Source of the DNA: Companilactobacillus kimchii DSM 13961 = JCM 10707 | Lineage (GTDB): Bacteria; Bacillota; Bacilli; Lactobacillales; Lactobacillaceae | Length of the DNA: 64,000 nucleotides | Direction of reading: 5' to 3' | NCBI RefSeq assembly: GCF_001435445.1 | Contig: NZ_AZDH01000014.1 | Coordinates: 1-64,000 of the forward strand | Shown here: one piece after another, positions 55,811 through 63,953 of the stretch | Layout of the letters: the number at the start of each line of letters is the position of its first letter | Position numbering within the stretch: position 1 is the stretch's first letter | Notes under the pieces: model-generated | Database searches by the model: none | Told to the model about the DNA's origin: nothing | Seen by the model: the letters and a program-made list of their open reading frames with translations, nothing else | Position numbers and translations under genes: made by a program

Positions 55811-55892
55811 CAATTACACCTCTCATCTTTTTTACCACAATTTTCTAGATTTATTAATCCTTTTTTACAAAAAATTAGTATTATTTGCAACT

Positions 55893-55941
55893 TGTATATA
55901 AAAAAAACCTCTAATAGTTGAAATTCAACTTAGAGGTATCA
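55893..55941 (-). terminator. Terminator of tsaB-rimI-tsaD
   Basis: ACCTCTAA pairs with TTAGAGGT around GTTGAA/TTCAAC. On the minus strand eight T residues follow. Confidence 0.88.
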
Positions 55942-55943
55942 TT

Positions 55944-56966
55944 CTATTCCATATCAAAATCTAAACTAGGATCAGCATTCAAATCTAATTTAGCAAAATC
56001 ACCTTTATCATATTGAATCTGAGCCATCGCACCAATCATGGCAGCATTGTCACCACAAAGTCTTAATGGTGGGAAAACTAATTCCATATCCATATGGCGT
56101 TTTTCGATTTCTTCAGCCAAACGTTTACGTAGACCCTGGTTAGCGGAGACACCTCCACCAACAATCAATTGCTTAACGGGATGTTGTTTCAAAGCTCTAA
56201 ATGTTTTATTACTCAAGATATCCAACACTGCACCCTGGAAACTAGCAGCTAAATCATCTTTATTTAACTGTTCATGAATTTGATCAGCGTGATGAACACG
56301 ATTAATAAAAGCACTCTTTAATCCACTGAAACTGAAGTCCAAGTTATCTTCTTGTACCATTGCTCTTGGAAAATTGAACGTATCTTTACCTTTAGCAGCC
56401 ATTTGATCAACCTTTTTACCGGCTGGATAGTTAATCCCTAAGATACGACCGATTTTATCATAAGCTTCACCAACAGCATCATCCCTAGTATCGCCAAGGG
56501 TGTGGAAAACTCCAGGAGCTGTAACTAAAACAATCTCCGTATGTCCACCAGAAACTAACAAGGACATGAATGGATATTGTAGGTCAGTCACAAAATTGGC
56601 TGAATAAATATGTCCGGCTAAATGATTAACTTTAATCAAAGGTAAATTGTGTGCAAATGCCACCGTTTTAGCGGCCATGATTCCGATCAACAATGACCCA
56701 ACTAAGCCAGGACCATAAGTCACGGCTACAGCATCAAGATCACTATAACCGACTTTAGCTTCATCCAAAGCCAGATTGATACAATGGGTTACTTCTTCGA
56801 CGTGATGACGACTAGCGACTTCCGGCACTACTCCACCAAAACGTTGATGGCTTTTTATTTGTGTTGCAATAATATTCGATAAGATTTCTTTACCATTCTT
56901 AATAATAGCGACGGAAGTTTCATCACAACTACTTTCAAATGACATTATTAACGTATCTTTTTCCAC
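55944..56966 (-). CDS. tsaD: tRNA N6-threonylcarbamoyladenosine transferase subunit TsaD
   Basis: This is the 340-residue ASKHA-fold catalytic subunit that transfers threonylcarbamoyl to A37 of ANN-decoding tRNAs together with TsaB and Tsa[12 protein letters not shown], the metal-binding HHVEEVTH and HLAGHIYS, and [11 protein letters not shown] are present. Start GTG 56966 lies 6 bases after GGGGAG. It follows rimI by 11 bp. tsaB-rimI-tsaD is a conserved operon. Confidence 0.97.
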   Translation of the reverse strand: MEKDTLIMSFESSCDETSVAIIKNGKEILSNIIATQIKSHQRFGGVVPEVASRHHVEEVTHCINLALDEAKVGYSDLDAVAVTYGPGLVGSLLIGIMAAKTVAFAHNLPLIKVNHLAGHIYSANFVTDLQYPFMSLLVSGGHTEIVLVTAPGVFHTLGDTRDDAVGEAYDKIGRILGINYPAGKKVDQMAAKGKDTFNFPRAMVQEDNLDFSFSGLKSAFINRVHHADQIHEQLNKDDLAASFQGAVLDILSNKTFRALKQHPVKQLIVGGGVSANQGLRKRLAEEIEKRHMDMELVFPPLRLCGDNAAMIGAMAQIQYDKGDFAKLDLNADPSLDFDME

Positions 56967-56977
56967 AATGTTCTCCC

Positions 56978-57520
56978 CTACAAATCAACCATCATTTCTA
57001 AAGCATCGTGATGATTTCTAAAATAATACTTTTTATGTACCGTTTTTACCTTAAAGCCAAAAGCCTCATACAAAGCAATTGCGGCATCATTAGTTACATC
57101 AACCTCTAATGACATTTTTTCGAATTCACGTTTGCGACAATATGCAAAAGCCTGATTCAATAATAAATGTCCAATACCTAAATTCTGATAATCACTGTTA
57201 ACTGCCAAATTAGTAATATGTGATTCTGTTTTATCACTCAGTGAAATACCAATAAAAGCTACGACACCAGCTTTACTAACCAATGACAAATAGAGCGCAT
57301 TCTTATTACCAATTTCCATTTCGACGATATCAATTGGCCATGGTACCGGAATTGGATAAATTGTTTCTTGAATTCGCATATATTCAATCGAATCATCTGG
57401 AATAGCCTTTCTTAAGGTAAATTCCTGTCCATCGATTGTAACTAATTGTTTTTCAAAATCAAATTTTTCCTTCTTATTACTAGATAAGATATTTTTAAAC
57501 TTCTTCAACATAGGAAACAT
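56978..57520 (-). CDS. rimI: GNAT acetyltransferase, RimI-like (ribosomal protein S18 N-acetyltransferase)
   Basis: This is a 180-residue GNAT enzyme. After about 35 extra basic N-terminal residues ([20 protein letters not shown]) the GNAT core has the acetyl-CoA loop [16 protein letters not shown] and the ALYEAFGFK motif. The N-terminal extension is longer than in E. coli RimI (148 residues). ATG 57520 has GGAAG 6 bases upstream. It overlaps tsaB by 26 bp and is followed by tsaD. Its protein target is assumed from the family. Confidence 0.88.
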   Translation of the reverse strand: MFPMLKKFKNILSSNKKEKFDFEKQLVTIDGQEFTLRKAIPDDSIEYMRIQETIYPIPVPWPIDIVEMEIGNKNALYLSLVSKAGVVAFIGISLSDKTESHITNLAVNSDYQNLGIGHLLLNQAFAYCRKREFEKMSLEVDVTNDAAIALYEAFGFKVKTVHKKYYFRNHHDALEMMVDL

Positions 57521-58220
57521 TTTTGTCTTCCTTATTACCTTTAGCGTACCAATCATGTTCCGCCTGAGTTAAACGCAAGTATGTCGGGATAAAATTATCA
57601 ATATCCTTAACAACTCTAGTTGTCTCTGCAATTTTAGCCAACTTGCCTGCATCTGGCAATGAATCTTCACTCATAACTATTGTTGCTTCAGGAAATTGTT
57701 TTTGAATTAATTCTTGTAATCTAGGCGTAGCGTTAATGAACTCTAATTCATTAGGCTCATATTGTTTTAATGTTTCAAATAGATTGGCCATTGAAGTATG
57801 ATGGTCCGCAATAACAGTTAATAATCTGCCATCACGGTTTGTTACATAAACACCAGCAAAAGCATTATCATTTCTAGCATCCATTAAAGGTACCAAGAGA
57901 TGTTTTTTGTCACCATTTGCAGCTAAGAGTTTCAAACTAGAAACTCCTACTAACTTTTTATTTAAGGTATCGGCTAAAGTTTTAGCTACTGTCACAGCAA
58001 TTCTTACACCCGTGTAAGAACCTGGACCCTTGGCAACAGCAATCAAGTCGATATCAGCCATTGTAAGTCCTGCTTCCTGCAATCCATTTTGAATATCAGG
58101 TAGTAAGGAAACACTGTGCGTTTTCTTCTCAGTTGATTCTATGTGTGCCAAAACCTTACCATCCACAAATACTGCAACGGATAACGGTTTATTTGATGTA
58201 TCAAATGCTAATATTTTCAT
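57495..58220 (-). CDS. tsaB: tRNA threonylcarbamoyladenosine biosynthesis protein TsaB
   Basis: This 241-residue inactive TsaD paralogue forms the TsaBD heterodimer. The N-terminal AFDTSNKPLSVAV, KKTHSVSLLP and GPGSYTGVRIAV motifs are diagnostic, and the TsaD metal-binding histidines are absent as expected. It heads the tsaB-rimI-tsaD operon and lies downstream of folT's terminator. Confidence 0.95.
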   Translation of the reverse strand: MKILAFDTSNKPLSVAVFVDGKVLAHIESTEKKTHSVSLLPDIQNGLQEAGLTMADIDLIAVAKGPGSYTGVRIAVTVAKTLADTLNKKLVGVSSLKLLAANGDKKHLLVPLMDARNDNAFAGVYVTNRDGRLLTVIADHHTSMANLFETLKQYEPNELEFINATPRLQELIQKQFPEATIVMSEDSLPDAGKLAKIAETTRVVKDIDNFIPTYLRLTQAEHDWYAKGNKEDKNVSYVEEV

Positions 58221-58269
58221 TACGTTTATCCCTCATTCTTAATAGAATTATTTTAACACATAATTTTAA

Positions 58270-58299
58270 ACAAAAAAAAATCGACCTATCGGTCGATTC
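58270..58299 (-). terminator. Terminator overlapping the folT stop codon
   Basis: ATCGACC-GATA-GGTCGAT, followed on the minus strand by nine T residues. The left arm contains the last codons of folT, so the stop codon lies in the loop. Confidence 0.85.
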
Positions 58300-58810
58300 T
58301 ATTAAATTTCGAATTATCTATCCATCTTAATACGATGAAGAGAAGACCAGTTTGATAAACCAAACTAAATGCCTCTTTTGCAAGTCTTGGTACTAACAAT
58401 GTAATGTAAGGTACATTAGACATCATGTGAATCCACAAAGTATTAAGTCCCGTATTAACAATTACTGTAATCAGCAAGACCGTAATAAATGTTCTCAGGA
58501 TCGTAACTTTATGATTGTACAACATATAACCATAAATCACTCCGGATACTAAAGCAGTTAAAGTGAAACCTAAAAAGAAACTGCCTCCCGTTGCCATAAT
58601 CGTATGACTGATAATATCTGCTAAGACATTAGCAATTCCAGCCTTTACGGGACCAAAGTAATATCCCAACAATCCAACAGCAATGAAGCTAAATCCTACC
58701 TGCAACATGTTGCTACCAATCGATAACTTTGACAATACCATTTGCAATGCTATTAACAAAGCCATCCACGTAATTCCTTGAACACTAACGACTTTCGTTC
58801 TACTGTTCAT
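58286..58810 (-). CDS. folT: ECF-type folate transporter substrate-binding subunit FolT
   Basis: This is a 174-residue S component with six helices. The N-terminal TWMALLIALQMVLSKLSIG, FSFIAVGLLGYYFGPVKAGI and IADIISHTIM-like segments match the FolT family, which binds folates and works with the shared EcfAA'T energising module, not encoded in this window. ATG 58810 is preceded by GGGAG at 9 bases. A THF riboswitch lies directly upstream, strongly supporting folate as substrate. Confidence 0.93.
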   Translation of the reverse strand: MNSRTKVVSVQGITWMALLIALQMVLSKLSIGSNMLQVGFSFIAVGLLGYYFGPVKAGIANVLADIISHTIMATGGSFFLGFTLTALVSGVIYGYMLYNHKVTILRTFITVLLITVIVNTGLNTLWIHMMSNVPYITLLVPRLAKEAFSLVYQTGLLFIVLRWIDNSKFNRIDR

Positions 58811-58864
58811 AATCGACATCTCCCAACGGAGCTGCCACAGAATATAAAAGAGACATATATAAAG

Positions 58865-58956
58865 TGGCGAATGCGGAAACAAGATCGCGAGAAAAATCTC
58901 TTCGTCCGATGTTCACATTCCGTTCCATCGGCACTTAACGCCTTGAATCCTACCCC
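58865..58956 (-). promoter_or_regulatory. Tetrahydrofolate (THF) riboswitch of folT
   Basis: The minus-strand leader contains the conserved core GCGTTAAGTG, the stem CCGATG / CATCGG around GAACGGAATGTGAA, then ACGAAGAGA and the closing strand TTGTTTCCGCATTC that pairs with GGATTC and the loop. This matches the THF riboswitch family in sequence and order. A short CTCC-GTTG-GGAG hairpin (58820-58831) covers the folT ribosome binding site, so control is probably at translation. Confidence 0.88.
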
Positions 58957-59038
58957 AAATATTTTTGAATACTTAAATATGGTAGCACAATAAAATAACT
59001 ATACAAGTAATTGGTTTTTGGATAAGATTTTGCTAAGG
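58957..59038. other. Intergenic stretch between folT leader and repeat A
   Basis: This holds AT-rich sequence with the presumed folT promoter; no near-consensus boxes stand out. No coding frame with a ribosome binding site is seen. Confidence 0.4.
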
Positions 59039-59250
59039 ATGTCGCCCTCCGCAACAAGCACTATTGGTCTGGAACGCTGTGGACGCTGATTTGAGCCAAT
59101 TGAAGTCCACAATTGTCTCAAATACAGGTCTTGTACTAAGCGATAAATCGCTAAGCATAATTTCACGGCTGAGACCAATAGCACTTGTTACTCCGGGCTG
59201 AATAGTAATTCTATTTTGTATTTTTCTTTCTAAATTTTTAGGCAAAAATA

Positions 59251-59304
59251 AACAGTATCTATTCAAAATTCCACACGACTGTAAAATTCTAAATAAATAC
59301 TGTT
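59251..59304. repeat. Conserved hairpin of repeat A
   Basis: AACAGTATCTATT pairs with AATAAATACTGTT with one mismatch, followed by TTTTAATT. The same hairpin base, with a different tip, occurs in repeat B. It could act as a transcription terminator. Confidence 0.7.
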
Positions 59305-59393
59305 TTTAATTAACGAAACTATATAATAAAAATCATTTTCTCGTCGATATTAAAATCCACAAAACAAAAAATCAGAACACTATCTAATCCGGA

Positions 59394-59547
59394 ACAAGAA
59401 TTGGGAATGCGTTCAGCTATGAGATTATTGTAATCGGCTTTGCCGATTACAATAAGGCCGACTTCGGAGCTAATCATTTTGCACGAAGTGTAAAATGATT
59501 AGCTCCGAATCGTGCCCATAGCGTTCCAATGCATTCCCAATTCTTGT
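59394..59547. repeat. Three-way-junction module of repeat A
   Basis: The outer stem is a 17-bp perfect repeat (59394-59410 with 59531-59547) extended by GCTATG / CATAGC (59416-59421 with 59517-59522). Within it are a 14-bp perfect hairpin with a TTT loop (59425-59438 with 59442-59455) and a 22-bp hairpin with a GAA loop (59463-59484 with 59488-59509, one G-U). Most of the 154 bases are paired. The module is absent from repeat B. Confidence 0.8.
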
Positions 59548-59591
59548 GGAGGATGGCATCAAATGCTAACTAAACTAAAGAACCACTATCC

Positions 59592-60335
59592 CTATTTGTC
59601 TTCCCATCCCAATTGAGCAATAACATTCAAAGTATCACCATTCTTTATCCAATGAGTTGATGTGTGGTTTTCTGAATCCACTTTAGCAAATGACAATGGT
59701 TCACTTTCCAAATTGAGTTCTTTTTCGTATTTAATATCCATACTCTTCAAATGATGACTGGCAATATAGTCTGTATCAAGCGTATCTACCATCCAATCAA
59801 AATAGTAAGAGTTATTAACATGTTTATTAACGTCAATATTGTAGTAACCGATATGTTGCGGTTGCTTGAAATCATAATTATCCGGCACGCGTAAACGAGC
59901 GAATCTCTGAATCCGATTAACTTCTTCCGCACCAAATTTATTTTCTAAACGGTCTGCAGCACTAACAATTTTACGTTCTTTAATATCAATCAAAACAAAA
60001 GCGCTTTGGGCTTTGACCATGACATTACCGTCCATATCTTCAACCCAGAAATCACGATAGAAAAAGTACTTATTGTAACTTGTTGCTTGTGTAGTAACTT
60101 TTAACTTTTGTCCTAAACGTGGCATTTGCTTGATATCCATGTGATATTGAACAACTACCCATCCTAAGCCATTATTCACAACCATTTCGGTACTATCAGC
60201 ATCGGCTTGGTGTAATTGTTTTTCAGAAGTTAGTAACATAATATCAATTAAGGCAGATAAACGAATATCACCCGTAAAATTGACAAAATAATATGGTACT
60301 TCTACTTCCATTGAATATGTTTCCTTCTGCGTCAC
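59592..60335 (-). CDS. Acyl-ACP thioesterase
   Basis: This is a 247-residue double hot-dog enzyme that releases fatty acids from acyl carrier protein. The N-terminal EVPYYFVNFTGDIRLS and the catalytic DVNKHVNNSYYFDW (Asn/His) are typical of the bacterial FatA-like family in lactobacilli. Start GTG 60335 shares one base with the rsmI stop (TAGTG), so translation is coupled. No fatty-acid synthesis genes are in the window. Confidence 0.92.
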   Translation of the reverse strand: MTQKETYSMEVEVPYYFVNFTGDIRLSALIDIMLLTSEKQLHQADADSTEMVVNNGLGWVVVQYHMDIKQMPRLGQKLKVTTQATSYNKYFFYRDFWVEDMDGNVMVKAQSAFVLIDIKERKIVSAADRLENKFGAEEVNRIQRFARLRVPDNYDFKQPQHIGYYNIDVNKHVNNSYYFDWMVDTLDTDYIASHHLKSMDIKYEKELNLESEPLSFAKVDSENHTSTHWIKNGDTLNVIAQLGWEDK

Positions 60336-61207
60336 TATTCTTCTTCTCCAATTCCATGATAAAGGTTATACACAGTTTGTTTCTTCAAACCATTGTCGGC
60401 GGCTACTTCTTTGATAGCCTTATTAGGCTTCTTACCATGATCAATTAAGTTATCCACCGCTGCTACTAAATCGGCATCTGAACTAGTTTCCATTTGATCG
60501 GCTGGTTTTCCTGCAATTATTAAAACATACTCACCTTTTGGATCGTTTTCTTCATAATATTGGGCGACATCTTGTAAACTACCACGTAAAAAAGCTTCGT
60601 GAATCTTAGTCAATTCACGGGCCAAAGCTATCTGACGCTCTGGACCAAATTTAGCAATCAAGTCTTGAATCGTCTTCTTCACTCGATATGGTGATTCATA
60701 AACAATCGTTGTTTCACTACGATTAGCTAAGTCTACTAAAGCTTCAGTTCTTTCTTTTCCTTTACGAGGTAAGAAGCCAAAGAAATAAAATGGCTGTGGT
60801 TCTATACCAGAGGCTATTAGAGCCGTTATTGAAGCCGTAGCACCTGGTAGTGGGACTACTGGAATTTCTTCCTTAATGGCAGCCTTAACTAGCTCCTTAC
60901 CCGGATCACTGATTGATGGGGCTCCAGCATCACTGACTTGAGCAATCTTTAGACCTGAATTCATCTTTTCGATTAATTCGGGAATCCTTTGGGCAGTATT
61001 GTGTTCATGAAAACTTATTAATTCTGTTGGTATTTCAAAATGATTTAATAAATTTTTGGTATTACGTGTATCCTCAGCTGCGACTAAATCTGCTTCCTTC
61101 AAAGTGTTAACAGCTCGAAAAGTCATGTCTTCTAAATTACCAATGGGCGTTGGCACTAAAAAAAGGCAGCCCTTCGAATTATCAACAAAACTCTTTTGTT
61201 CCTTCAT
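60335..61207 (-). CDS. rsmI: 16S rRNA (cytidine-1402-2'-O)-methyltransferase RsmI
   Basis: This is a 290-residue SAM enzyme with tetrapyrrole-methylase fold. PTPIGNLEDMTFRAV, AEDTRNTKNLL, SDAGAPSISDPG and LPGATASITAL are diagnostic. The C-terminal helix-turn-helix-like tail is standard. yabA lies 18 bp upstream, and the tmk-darA-holB-yabA-rsmI order is the usual Firmicute one. Confidence 0.96.
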   Translation of the reverse strand: MKEQKSFVDNSKGCLFLVPTPIGNLEDMTFRAVNTLKEADLVAAEDTRNTKNLLNHFEIPTELISFHEHNTAQRIPELIEKMNSGLKIAQVSDAGAPSISDPGKELVKAAIKEEIPVVPLPGATASITALIASGIEPQPFYFFGFLPRKGKERTEALVDLANRSETTIVYESPYRVKKTIQDLIAKFGPERQIALARELTKIHEAFLRGSLQDVAQYYEENDPKGEYVLIIAGKPADQMETSSDADLVAAVDNLIDHGKKPNKAIKEVAADNGLKKQTVYNLYHGIGEEE

Positions 61208-61225
61208 TCAAATAGCTCCCCTTAC

Positions 61226-61588
61226 TTAAATCTTTTTAACTTTTTTGTTCTTTTTCCAGTTAGTTCCATACAAAACGTTCATACAGAAAAGGCACTCTTC
61301 ATCATTATCACGATGTGAACCGTAATATTGTTGGCAAACATGGAATCCCTTGCGATATAGTTTTTCCAAATTCAATCGCGAACCAGATAACGTGTTACCA
61401 TTAAAGTCCTTTTCCTCGTAACCAACCTTTTCTAAATGTTTACGAAGATTTTGGTTCTCCAACTTAATCTCTTCGTTCTTTTCCAAAGTATCGGATAGTT
61501 CCTCTTTTAGCAAAGAAACTTTTTTACTTATATCATTTAGTTGATTTGTGATTGTTTCAAATTCATCATATAAATCTTTCTCTGCCAT
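61226..61588 (-). CDS. yabA: Replication initiation-control protein YabA
   Basis: This is a 120-residue protein. The N-terminal leucine-zipper coiled coil (residues about 8-55) tetramerises, and the C-terminal zinc domain has HVCQQYYG and CLFCMN ligands (His, Cys, Cys, Cys). YabA bridges DnaA and the DnaN clamp to restrain replication initiation. It lies 11 bp after holB. Confidence 0.95.
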   Translation of the reverse strand: MAEKDLYDEFETITNQLNDISKKVSLLKEELSDTLEKNEEIKLENQNLRKHLEKVGYEEKDFNGNTLSGSRLNLEKLYRKGFHVCQQYYGSHRDNDEECLFCMNVLYGTNWKKNKKVKKI

Positions 61589-61599
61589 GATTTCACCTA

Positions 61600-62553
61600 C
61601 TAATCCACAAATTTTAATGACAAATCTTCTAAAATTGCTTGAAACGATACATTACTTTTCCACATTTGTTCGGCTGTGAATAAGTCATCAGACATCCCTA
61701 CAACTTTTTTGATTCCTTTATTTGAGAGTAAATCTTCTGTCGTTAATGTTGATTTTTCTAAATTGTACCTAATTGATAATATATCACTAAACATTTGATT
61801 CAACATGTCGAAAACCAAATGTTGCTGATTTTTATTCTCTACTAAAGGCATGATATCAGTCTGGATGTCGATAAAACTATTTATTTTTTGTTTATTGATT
61901 TCTTTTAACCAATTCGTAATTGCGGTTAATAGTGATTGGTATTTATCAGCTGTAATGCTTTCTAAATATTTAATATCGGTGACTTTCAAGGCATTTTCGG
62001 CTTGTTCTTTTTTGAAACCTTCATTGATTAAAGTTTCAATCTCATCTTCATTACTCTTATTCGATAAATGAAATATCTGCACACGTGATTGAATTGTTGG
62101 CAAAAGTTGTTTTGCAGAATCGGCCAATAAAATAATCATCAGGTTACCTTCTGGCTCTTCAATCGTTTTTAACAAGTTATTGCTAGCTGCGTTAGTCATC
62201 TTCTCAGCTTCATCGATGATTAAAATTCGCCTTTTACCTTGTGTGGCTGTCATATTAGCTTCTTTTTTAAAGAATTTAATATCATCAACTCCGATACTCT
62301 GCTTCTCGGTTTCTACCTCTAAAACATCTGGGTTATCCCCAAGGGCAATTGTACGGCATTTCCGGCAAGTCTGATCAGGAGCGCCGTCTTGAAGATTCTC
62401 ACAAAACTGACTCTGTGCTAACCAAATAGCCATCTGCTGTCTGACTTTGGAAGAAGCACTATCAATCAAATACGCATGCGACAACATATTGGAAGAAATA
62501 ATCTTTTGAAATTCTTGAACAACTTTAGGCTGCTCAGTTTGTAGATTCTCCAT
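61600..62553 (-). CDS. holB: DNA polymerase III delta' subunit
   Basis: This is a 317-residue AAA+ clamp-loader subunit. The Walker A lysine loop is degenerate, as usual for delta' proteins. The zinc-binding cluster (CENLQD... CRKCRTI), the SIGVDDIK segment, ILIIDEAEKMTNAASNNLLKTIEEP (Walker B and SRC-like region) and SRVQIF are visible. It lies between darA (2 bp) and yabA. Confidence 0.95.
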   Translation of the reverse strand: MENLQTEQPKVVQEFQKIISSNMLSHAYLIDSASSKVRQQMAIWLAQSQFCENLQDGAPDQTCRKCRTIALGDNPDVLEVETEKQSIGVDDIKFFKKEANMTATQGKRRILIIDEAEKMTNAASNNLLKTIEEPEGNLMIILLADSAKQLLPTIQSRVQIFHLSNKSNEDEIETLINEGFKKEQAENALKVTDIKYLESITADKYQSLLTAITNWLKEINKQKINSFIDIQTDIMPLVENKNQQHLVFDMLNQMFSDILSIRYNLEKSTLTTEDLLSNKGIKKVVGMSDDLFTAEQMWKSNVSFQAILEDLSLKFVD

Positions 62554-62555
62554 TT

Positions 62556-62882
62556 TTAGAATCTCACAAATTTATCAACTGGTAAAATGAAGCAAGTAGC
62601 ACCGCCAACTTGAACTTCAATAGGTTCGGCCAAACTAGAAGCAGCTTCTGGCATTAAAAATGTTGGTGTAACGTACTGAGAACGTGTATGACAATTCTTC
62701 TTGATGATTGCTAAGACCTCATCAACCTTCTCCTCTTCAACACCAATAATAAAGGTACAATTACCAGCCTTCAAGAAACCACCAGTAGATGGTAATTGAG
62801 TGGCTCTAAAGCCGCCTTTAACAAGCTTTTCTTGTAGTTGTTGACTATCTTTATCTTGAATGATGGCTAAAATTAATTTCAT
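62556..62882 (-). CDS. darA: Cyclic-di-AMP-binding PII-like protein DarA (PstA/YaaQ)
   Basis: This is a 108-residue trimeric PII-like receptor. The KLILAIIQDKDS start, the GGFLKAGNCTFIIGVEEEKV B-loop region and the C-terminal GGATCFILPVDKF are characteristic. It binds c-di-AMP; downstream partners are not defined. It lies between tmk and holB with 2-bp gaps. Confidence 0.95.
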   Translation of the reverse strand: MKLILAIIQDKDSQQLQEKLVKGGFRATQLPSTGGFLKAGNCTFIIGVEEEKVDEVLAIIKKNCHTRSQYVTPTFLMPEAASSLAEPIEVQVGGATCFILPVDKFVRF

Positions 62883-62884
62883 GG

Positions 62885-63535
62885 TTATTCTCCTTTAGTA
62901 AAAATATTAGGAAATCTTTGCACAATAATTTCAACAGCATCCTGAACTACTTTATCAGGTGCTTGAGCTGCATCAACCGTCTTGATACGTTCACTGTTAT
63001 CCCTAACAACTTCTTTGTAAGAATCATAGACACGTTCGTGGAAACTCATAGCAGCCTTTTCCAACCGATCCATCTGTCCAGCATGATCTTTTTTGATTCG
63101 AGCTAATCCTACATCGGGAGTCACGTCAAAGTAAATTGTTAAATCCGGTAAATGTCCCTCAATCGCAAAGTTATTAATATCAGCGACTTCTTTTGTTCCA
63201 ATCTGACGTCCTCCACCTTGATAGGCAATTGAACTGTCGACAAATCTATCACTCAACATAATCTTACCTTCAGCTAAAGTTGGTAAAATCACATCAATTA
63301 AGTGTTGACGTCTAGCTGCAGCATATAATAATGCTTCGGTTCTGGCATCCATCTCTTCATCATGAATATCCAAAATGATTTTTCTGATTTTTTCAGAAAT
63401 TTGACTACCACCAGGCTCTCTTGATAAAACAATTTCCTTATCAGTTTTAGCCTGTAATAGTGGCATAATTTTTTTCAGAGCTGTCGTTTTACCAGCTCCA
63501 TCTGGTCCTTCAAATGAAATAAATATTCCTGGCAT
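62885..63535 (-). CDS. tmk: Thymidylate kinase
   Basis: The 216-residue kinase phosphorylates dTMP to dTDP. Walker A FEGPDGAGKTT (residues 8-18), the DR within SDRFVDSSIAYQGGGR, and the lid region are present. It heads the tmk-darA-holB-yabA-rsmI-thioesterase unit. Repeat B lies upstream. Confidence 0.97.
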   Translation of the reverse strand: MPGIFISFEGPDGAGKTTALKKIMPLLQAKTDKEIVLSREPGGSQISEKIRKIILDIHDEEMDARTEALLYAAARRQHLIDVILPTLAEGKIMLSDRFVDSSIAYQGGGRQIGTKEVADINNFAIEGHLPDLTIYFDVTPDVGLARIKKDHAGQMDRLEKAAMSFHERVYDSYKEVVRDNSERIKTVDAAQAPDKVVQDAVEIIVQRFPNIFTKGE

Positions 63536-63629
63536 ATAATCTCTCCTAGATGATTACTACTATTTTACTTGAAATTGGAAATAAATGAAACTTCCTAAGA
63601 TATTATTCTACGAGAATGACAACTGAAAT

Positions 63630-63943
63630 ATGCCGTCCTCCACAATAAGCTCGATTGGTCTGGAACGCTGTGGACACAGATGAGACTAATCGGGCTTGTT
63701 ACTCCGAACTGAATCCGATTCTATTTAATCATCTAATTTTCTAATATTTAAAGTAAAAAAATAACAGTATCTATTCAGAAACTCCATACGTATATTTTAT
63801 ACGTACCAACGGAATTCTAAATAGATACTGTTTTTTAATTTTCGAATTAACTGAAACTAAGTAATAAGAAAAACTATTTAGTCGGTAGCTAAATCTCTTG
63901 TGGACCCTCAGTGGTCCACAGAAGATTTGGCGGACGACGGCAT
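63630..63943. repeat. Structured intergenic repeat, copy B (314 bp)
   Basis: The left end reads ATGCCGTCCTCCACAA and the right end, reversed, ATGCCGTCGTCCGCCAA. It shares with copy A the GGAACGCTGTGGAC motif (63662-63675), TTGTTACTCCG, the first stem (63652-63661 with 63683-63692) and the AACAGTATCTATT hairpin (63763-63832). Near its right end GTGGACC pairs with GGTCCAC (63899-63905 with 63913-63919). It lacks the three-way-junction module. No coding frame with a ribosome binding site is seen. The stretch 63536-63629 holds only AT-rich sequence. Confidence 0.75.
63763..63832. repeat. Conserved hairpin of repeat B
   Basis: AACAGTATCTATT (63763-63775) pairs perfectly with AATAGATACTGTT (63820-63832); the tip holds TACGTA / TACGTA. 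T residues follow on the plus strand and, after ATT, on the minus strand as well, so it may terminate in both directions. Confidence 0.7.
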
Positions 63944-63953
63944 TCTACCCATA

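Larger units (their letters stand above)
59039..59559. repeat. Structured intergenic repeat, copy A (521 bp)
   Basis: The ends are imperfect inverted repeats: the left end reads ATGTCGCCCTCCGCAA and the right end, reversed, ATGCCATCCTCCACAA. The motif TGGAACGCTRTGG follows each end, in opposite orientations. Inside are a stem (59061-59070 with 59172-59181), a terminator-like hairpin (59251-59304) and a three-way-junction module (59394-59547). The copy at 63,630 shares the left end, first stem and hairpin. Short open frames in it have no ribosome binding site. It resembles a MITE or structured repeat; no family is recognised. Confidence 0.75.

Noticed and set aside
58999-59266. Two overlapping minus-strand frames of 61 and 77 codons within repeat A
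   Set aside because: They cross the stems of the structured repeat, lack ribosome binding sites, and have no equivalent in repeat B.
59031-59569. TGCTAA on both sides of repeat A as a target-site duplication
   Set aside because: The two copies are at unequal distances from the inverted ends (2 and 4 bases) and repeat B has no matching flanks. A 6-bp match in AT-rich DNA may be chance.
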